From: Valencia hispanica
Taxonomy: Eukaryota; Chordata; Actinopteri; Cyprinodontiformes; Valenciidae
Direction: 5' to 3'
DNA: 64,000 nucleotides
Assembly: GCA_963556495.2 (NCBI GenBank)
Contig: OY747705.1
Coordinates: 33,071,798-33,135,797, forward strand
The notes beneath the pieces are model-generated. The model did not search any database and had not been told where the DNA came from. It was given only the letters and a program-made list of their open reading frames with translations. The position numbers and the translations under genes are program-made. Every line of letters begins with the position of its first letter. Positions within the stretch are counted from its first letter, which is position 1. Below, in pieces: positions 58,801 to 64,000 of the stretch.

Positions 58801-59952
58801 ACGGTCTTAGTCTTTAATTTGCTGTGATTATATAGGAGCCTTATCCGTCGCAGCAATCAATCGGAGATATCAATGTTTACGTAGGAGAAACGGTAGCAGT
58901 TGAGCAGACGTGTGTGTCCTCTCAGCTGGAAAAAGACTGTTTGTTCCTCTTCCAGCACTTGTTTGCCTTCAGGCTCTTTTAACAGAGCAGCTTTATTCAA
59001 AACTTTTCAACTAACCGCAGGTAAACCTGAGGGAGACGCCTCATTCCAACTTCCTTTGTCCTGGGCCAGCTTTCCTGCAAGGTCGGACTTGTTGGAAGTG
59101 AACGGGGCATTGCTCACTAACAGACTGAGGGCATGGAGGAGCATTCTTCACAGTGATTGATTTGTGAAAAATGTAAAACTTGAATTCAATGTTGGGCTTT
59201 CTCATCAAAGATAATTAGATCAAGTTTCTCCAGGAGTGCGGGCATCAAATCATGAATGCTACTTTGTCTTTACAGTGCCACATATATATGCTGCAGCTGC
59301 ACTTGTGTCAAATAGTTCAGCAGCTTTAAAGAATGATAATCAAAGTGACCTAAATAGGCTCAAGAATGTGCAACAGTAATAGTGCATGCCAAATAATAGT
59401 AGAGGCTCAGATTCGAAGCATTGCGTACAGTGCTTCGCAGGCGTTTTCATTCAGTTTGAACTTTTTTGAAGGTTAGAACTACAAAGTTAAATGTTTTTTG
59501 TTTTTTTATTATTGGGAATTTATGCAATAGACTGACGCAATGTTGTGCATTATTGTAGCGGCACAATAAAAAGATACATAAATGTCATAGTTTATGATGA
59601 ATGAAAGTGTAACTTGGGGAAGCATTTATATTCAGCACCTCACAATGTTACGTTTTCACCCAGCCTCCAGACTTCTAGGACATCAATCGTATTGAATCGC
59701 ATAGAACCAATCTGGAAACCCCACAATAGGGATCGACGTGTATTTTATGACATTTATTGCAATGACGATAAAAGAATCATTCAAATGTGTTTTTTAATTT
59801 TTGTCTTTCAGTTTTGTCAGTCTTACTAGGGTTTCTATACTGTTCTATAACAGCAGCCTGATGATGTCTGGAACATAAATGCAGCATTTATTGACCTGAA
59901 GTCATACAATCAGTTTTAGGGAGTTTGCAAACCTCATCAAAAAAGAAATTAC
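55834..59952. other. Intronic sequence
   Basis: About 4.1 kb without an exon or recognised repeat. A TG-rich run is at 56318-56340 and a 21-base poly-T at about 56954-56974. Short, unrecognised open frames occur at 58900-59160 and elsewhere. Confidence 0.35.
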
Positions 59953-60360
59953 AGTCAACCCCTGATATTTGGGAGGTTGGGGGCCACAGCGGTCCGCTAA
60001 CAGCTAAAATCCGCAAACACTTAAGACCCCCTGCAAAAACGCTTAGAACTGCCTATTTTAATAGTTCAAACACCAAATATACCTTTATGTGCACAGTGGA
60101 AACTGTTTGGTTATGCTAATATCTATAGTCTTCCTAATCTGTGGTCTCTGGGGTACTGCTAATCAGCGCCAAAGAAAATAAATGGTGCTCCTGGATTGAC
60201 TGAATTAGGAAAAAAACAAATAATATTATCTCAAGTAGGATTGCAGATAGGGATTTCCTAAGGAATATTTTACACATGCTGAAAAGAAATTATGTAGATT
60301 TGCTTTCCACAGAAAAATCAGCAAATGCCGAACTGCACATAGGAAGGGGCCTCTATATAA
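59953..60360. mobile_element. Possible pogo/Tigger-like MITE
   Basis: Starts ACAGTCAACCCCTGATATTT and contains AAAATCCGCAAACACTTAAG-like sequence, reminiscent of fish Tigger/pogo MITEs ('acagtcaacccccg'). A right end near 60350 ('gcctctatataacc') is not clearly inverted. Tentative. Confidence 0.35.
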
Positions 60361-62699
60361 CCAAGGAGTGACTAGTTTTTATTTCTATTTTCCCTCCATT
60401 TAACTATAAATGACGTGATGTTGCATATTGCTCCCCAACTTATCCTAGAAAACGGGTTCAGTAGAAGGGAGAATAAAAATAGTGCTGACTTTCTGTTGTC
60501 AGAAAATATTGTCATGTTTTAATATTATTACACCTGTAAAACAAGTAATGTTTTTCTTCACATCCCCATCCCTACGTAAACATTTTAGGGCTACTGGATA
60601 TTATTTAGGGGATAATCTTATCGATATACAATATTTGGATCTTTTTTTTTATTTAAGTATTATTTTCAGGTTAATACTTGTGAATTTTGCCTTTTACATT
60701 ACTTTTTTTATGATAATAAATGAGACAGTTTTTTATTTTTCATGGACTTCCGCAGATTCTCAACCCCAGACTTTTTCATAGGTTAAAGGCTCTGTAATGT
60801 GTGATATGATCATGGTATTTCCTAAAACCTTAACGGTTATTTGATCCTACTTAGCTCGACTTATGTCTCTGCTAACTGCTTAGATTTTCACTGCAAAGGA
60901 TGACTTAATTTCATAAGCCTATAGTCTGCATTAGTAAACACTCCAGGGAAGCATTAGCTTGCTGAATAGTGTTATTGTAAAAAGAGGGTGAGATGTCCCA
61001 ATAGTGAAGCAGCAGCAACCCTTTTACTGCCTTCTTTCTACAGTCATCAACTTTATGACTGTGGAGATAAGGCAGATTTATATTTTCTCTGAGCGAGCTT
61101 AATCAGTAGCTGTCCGCTGAGTCCTAAAGCCTTATTTGAAGCAGACCACGTATGTGGCCGCTATTTACGACGCAGAAACGCTTGCCTTTGGGTCGAGGAG
61201 CAAAGTTAGTGGAGACATAGCTGACAAGCCCGAAATCTAGTAGTCAACTCATTTTATAAGCTAATTTGCAGCTTTTTAAAACTCCACCTTTTTTACGCTG
61301 TGTGTTTTATGAACCGTTTATTTCATCGTTTTGTCTGCATTTGTTTAAACATTGTCAGTCGGAGTTGCTCTCATAAATGGAAAGCATGACCACAGTCAGG
61401 AACACACTGTTATTGCTAACAGGCCCCGAGACATATCCTCAGAGGACCTAACCCATTTTTACTTGCAGGATCTCTCTGTTCAATAAGAGCCCAGTTTTGA
61501 ACGGATTACTGTGCGGTTGTGTAGAAGACCCCCTCTGGTGAAATTTCTTGACTCCAAAGCTTTGATTCACATGGCGCAACTTGACATGGAGCCGTGTTCT
61601 CGTTTTTAGCCTTAACAAGCTGTTTTCTTTGCAGGCGGGAATTGATGGATGGCGATTTGAAGCATCAAAGATAGCTCCACTTGCTCAACAGGTCACATGT
61701 CTCAATGATAGTACTGTATGGAGTTTTCACTCCGTCAGCTTCATCTCTGGAAATTGAACTGACCTTTGACCTGCATGTCTCTAGAAAAGACAGAGATTCT
61801 CCGCTTTTTGACACAACAATGTAAAATACTAAAAGCTTTTAGGAGCGTAACAATATCAGAAATGTTTCCTGTTTCAAATTAAGCACTCAACCTTAAATTT
61901 AATTAATATCGCAAACATTTAGGAACTTTCTTCCTTTGGAAAAAAACATAATTCACACAAAACTTTCAACAAAATAGTTACCATTACCATTTTCTTTCTT
62001 TGAATTTTCTTGCTTGAGCTAGACAGAATGGGTCCAGAGCGAGGATAACGTTGATTAAAAATGGCTCCATTGTTGCTGCTTAATTGTTCCCAATAATCTC
62101 TTGCGTTCTCTTTTTCTGGTGTTGGTGGTGGGCTAACTGGATATTTGGCTGATTGTCGCAGCTTGAATCCGTTTCAACACTTTCTGCCACAGTTTCATTT
62201 GCTAATCTTTAGTGATCCATCATCTTCCATGATTTAATGTCAAAAACACAGTAAAACTAATGCTTATTTACAGATAATGAAATGCAGGCCACAGTGGATA
62301 AACAGATAGGATCTGCAGTTGGCTCATTGCTTTTCCAACCAAAGCTCTTAGTGATAGTGCTGTGACCCAAACCGTAGAGAGAAGATAAACCCTTGATCTT
62401 GTGATAAATGCTCCACTGAATACAGAGGCATGTTTACAGTGAGGTGCCAGGACTTTCCCATTAAAGCCTCAAGTGTAACTCTATTACATTTAACACATTC
62501 CAGTGGGCTTTTTAATCCAGCAGGAGTCAAAATGTGGGCCCAAATCACTATGGCTAAAAAAAAAAGAAGTGGTGAAATCAGATATAGACAGATGTACTGT
62601 ACACTGCGTTTACAGGTTTCTTCTCTTTTTGTTCGTTTTTTTTGTTGCAGGACTTTACTGAGGATTAGTGACACTTTCTCACCTAGCAATATATAAAGT
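60361..62699. other. Intronic sequence
   Basis: No exon or repeat family recognised. Confidence 0.35.
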
Positions 62700-63124
62700 G
62701 CAACTGCATGAAAAAAATCTAGAAAGTAATGGAAATGGAGTTAAAACTACTGTTTGCCATCTCTCCTCCATCATGTAGAAATGCTTAAAAATGGTGACTG
62801 TAAAATGCCCATCAGACATGTCTGTCTTGTTGAATAATATATATATGTTTACTTTGAGACCAAAGTGGACATTTTTGGAAGGGGTCCATGTTGTTGCATC
62901 TGTTGTAAAAATAACACAGCATTTCAGAAAGAGGTGATGATTCCTACAGGCAAACACGGTGGTGGTAGTGTGATGGTCTGGGGCTGCTTTGCTGGTTCAT
63001 GATGTGCAGAACTTGCTTATAATTGATGTCATTCAGAAAGTCCTGAAGGAAAAAAGTCTGACCATCAGTTTGTGATCTTAAACCCAAGCATATTTGAATG
63101 GATTAGAAAAACAAAATGATGGTT

Positions 63125-63535
63125 TAAAGACTCACTCCGATCATCTTTTTTAGCTATTTTAAAGTGTTGTCAGTGGTCTTTAAATTATGATTATGCCGTT
63201 TTTAGCCAAAATCACTAAACCTGTGCCGTTTTCTAGGACATAGCTTCAGAAGAGCGACAGTAGCTCATTCGCCTCTGTGTTGTGGGCGGTTAGCTTAGAG
63301 AGTCACACAGACGGTAAACAAACGCTGGCAACAGTGAAACAGACGGAAGTAAAAGCAGGATGTGCACAATGAGTGAAGAAATGGACGACAACAACGCTGT
63401 AGCCCAGAACATTTAGAAAGTACTGTACTGTTTGATTGTGTTACACTCGTTGCTGCTGCTCCAGTGTTGTTCTGGCCTCGTCGCTTCCCGAAGGGGCAGC
63501 GCCCTGGCTGCTCATAGCTCGGCTAAGCAGTGATG
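63125..63535. mobile_element. Dispersed repeat inserted in the Tc1 relic
   Basis: Begins 'aaagactcactccgatcatc' and continues with a mixed-composition body. The opening phrase matches from memory a teleost non-coding repeat. Edges estimated. Confidence 0.4.
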
Positions 63536-63712
63536 CCGTTTACATGCAGATAAATTCGGCTTTCTAACCACATTATCTGGGTGCGTTAGCTCGATTAATA
63601 CTAGGCCAGTTTGGTTCGACTCCAGCCGGACTAAAGTGTATACATGCATATCCGAAGTCCAAATTCAGTCGGACTAAGGCAGTAATTTGGTTTTCTCTTT
63701 GTGAACATAAAC
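63536..63712. mobile_element. Small MITE ('TTTACATGCA' type)
   Basis: A segment starting GTTTACATGCAGATAAATTC with inverted-looking elements such as 'tcggactaaag' and 'tacatgcatatccg'. It resembles a family of short fish MITEs whose ends read TTTACATGCA. Edges approximate. Confidence 0.45.
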
Positions 63713-63885
63713 GTGTTGTTATAGACTCATTGCTAGTTTGAAGTCAGTTGTCGCTGTTTCTGCTGAGGGTGAATCAACCAGTTCTTTGGTTTTAGGTGGC
63801 AATTACTTTTTACTCCAGTCGTCTTTGCCTGATAATAAAATTTGTTAGATCTGAAACATTGAAAAGCCAGAAAGAAGAAATTTAA

Positions 63886-63903
63886 GGGGGGGGGGGGGGG
63901 GGG
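63886..63903. repeat. G18 homopolymer
   Basis: Eighteen consecutive G residues in the right terminus of the Tc1 relic; a typical sequencing- and length-unstable site, 72 bases upstream of the candidate splice acceptor. Confidence 0.9.
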
Positions 63904-63975
63904 TGCAAATACTTTCCCCCCAGAACAGAATCTGAAAGATTTTATCTGTTAATACCTCAACAGCTTCTTTTTCAG

Positions 63976-64000
63976 GCTGGAGGACCGAAGCCTCGGACTC
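63976..64000 (+). CDS. tsc22d2: Candidate start of exon 2 of tsc22d2
   Basis: A good acceptor (pyrimidine-rich CTTCTTTTTCAG, ending 63975) precedes 25 bases that complete the phase-2 codon left by exon 1 (GG+G = Gly) and then read Leu-Glu-Asp-Arg-Ser-Leu-Gly-Leu with no stop to the window edge. The reading continues the acidic end of exon 1. The match is too short for homology, and any G would give Gly, so this is a frame-consistent prediction. The exon continues beyond the window. Confidence 0.5.

Larger units (their letters stand above)
62700..63925 (+). mobile_element. Tc1-type relic, fourth family, interrupted by two other elements
   Basis: The left part (62700-63120) contains a legible '[14 protein letters not shown]' block near 62960-63000 from the Tc1 core. 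The right part (63750-63925) resembles a Tc1 3' end: 'gtggcaattactttttactcc', 'ataataaaatttgttagatctgaaac', then a G-run and 'gcaaatactttccccc'. Between them lie unrelated sequences (63125-63710). The transposase is dead. The relic ends about 50 bp before the candidate exon 2. Confidence 0.65.

Noticed and set aside
1..64000. Search for tRNA, rRNA, CRISPR arrays and bacterial-type operons
   Set aside because: None seen; the sequence is an animal nuclear region and no cloverleaf, spaced direct repeats or tight coding arrays were found by eye.

Overview
The window reads as a stretch of a teleost (ray-finned) fish nuclear genome. The evidence is AT-rich intergenic and intronic DNA packed with families typical of fish: several Tc1-type DD34E transposons, L2/CR1/Rex1-type LINEs, solo LTRs, hAT-like elements and palindromic MITEs. 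There is one multi-exon vertebrate gene with a CpG-rich promoter. I see no operons, CRISPR arrays, tRNA or rRNA genes, or sign of prokaryotic sequence.

Layout. Positions 1-28.4 kb look intergenic. I find no host gene there, only unplaced AT-rich DNA and a dense layer of transposon debris: Tc1 relics near 3.1, 5.6-6.8, 7.2-7.9, 11.5, 13-17, 22.9 and 24 kb; a Tc1 element with two long inverted termini at 9329-10917; two LINE copies facing in opposite directions (13979-16626 minus, 18195-21408 plus); an 832-bp solo LTR with a perfect 5-bp target duplication (16993-17824); and a composite MITE at 27.0-28.4 kb. From about 28.6 kb the sequence becomes CpG-rich and holds the promoter/5' UTR and large first coding exon (29485-30977) of a TSC22-domain gene, most likely tsc22d2. 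This exon carries the two conserved N-terminal TSC22-family blocks and ends at a consensus splice donor.

From 30978 to about 63975 the window looks like one intron of roughly 33 kb in that gene. A splice acceptor at 63974-63975 is followed by 25 bases that stay in frame with exon 1, so exon 2 probably begins in the last 25 bases. The C-terminal TSC box/leucine zipper is not in the window. The intron holds an internally deleted hAT element with 8-bp duplications (32963-33886), a palindromic 27-bp minisatellite (34398-34513), a 44-bp-arm hairpin (37988-38109), several MITEs, an apparently intact Tc1 transposon with an uninterrupted 339-residue transposase (52129-53730), a retroposon nested in a MITE (54.6-55.8 kb), and a Tc1 relic interrupted by two further elements just before the putative exon 2.

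The only host gene supported is the TSC22-family gene, a transcriptional regulator/scaffold. The other coding sequences belong to mobile elements. I did not find a convincing previously undescribed biological system. The most interesting items are the candidate exon 2, the regulatory features upstream of exon 1, the long palindromic structures in intron 1, and the layered insertions. Repeat family names rest on recognition by eye and were not checked against a database.
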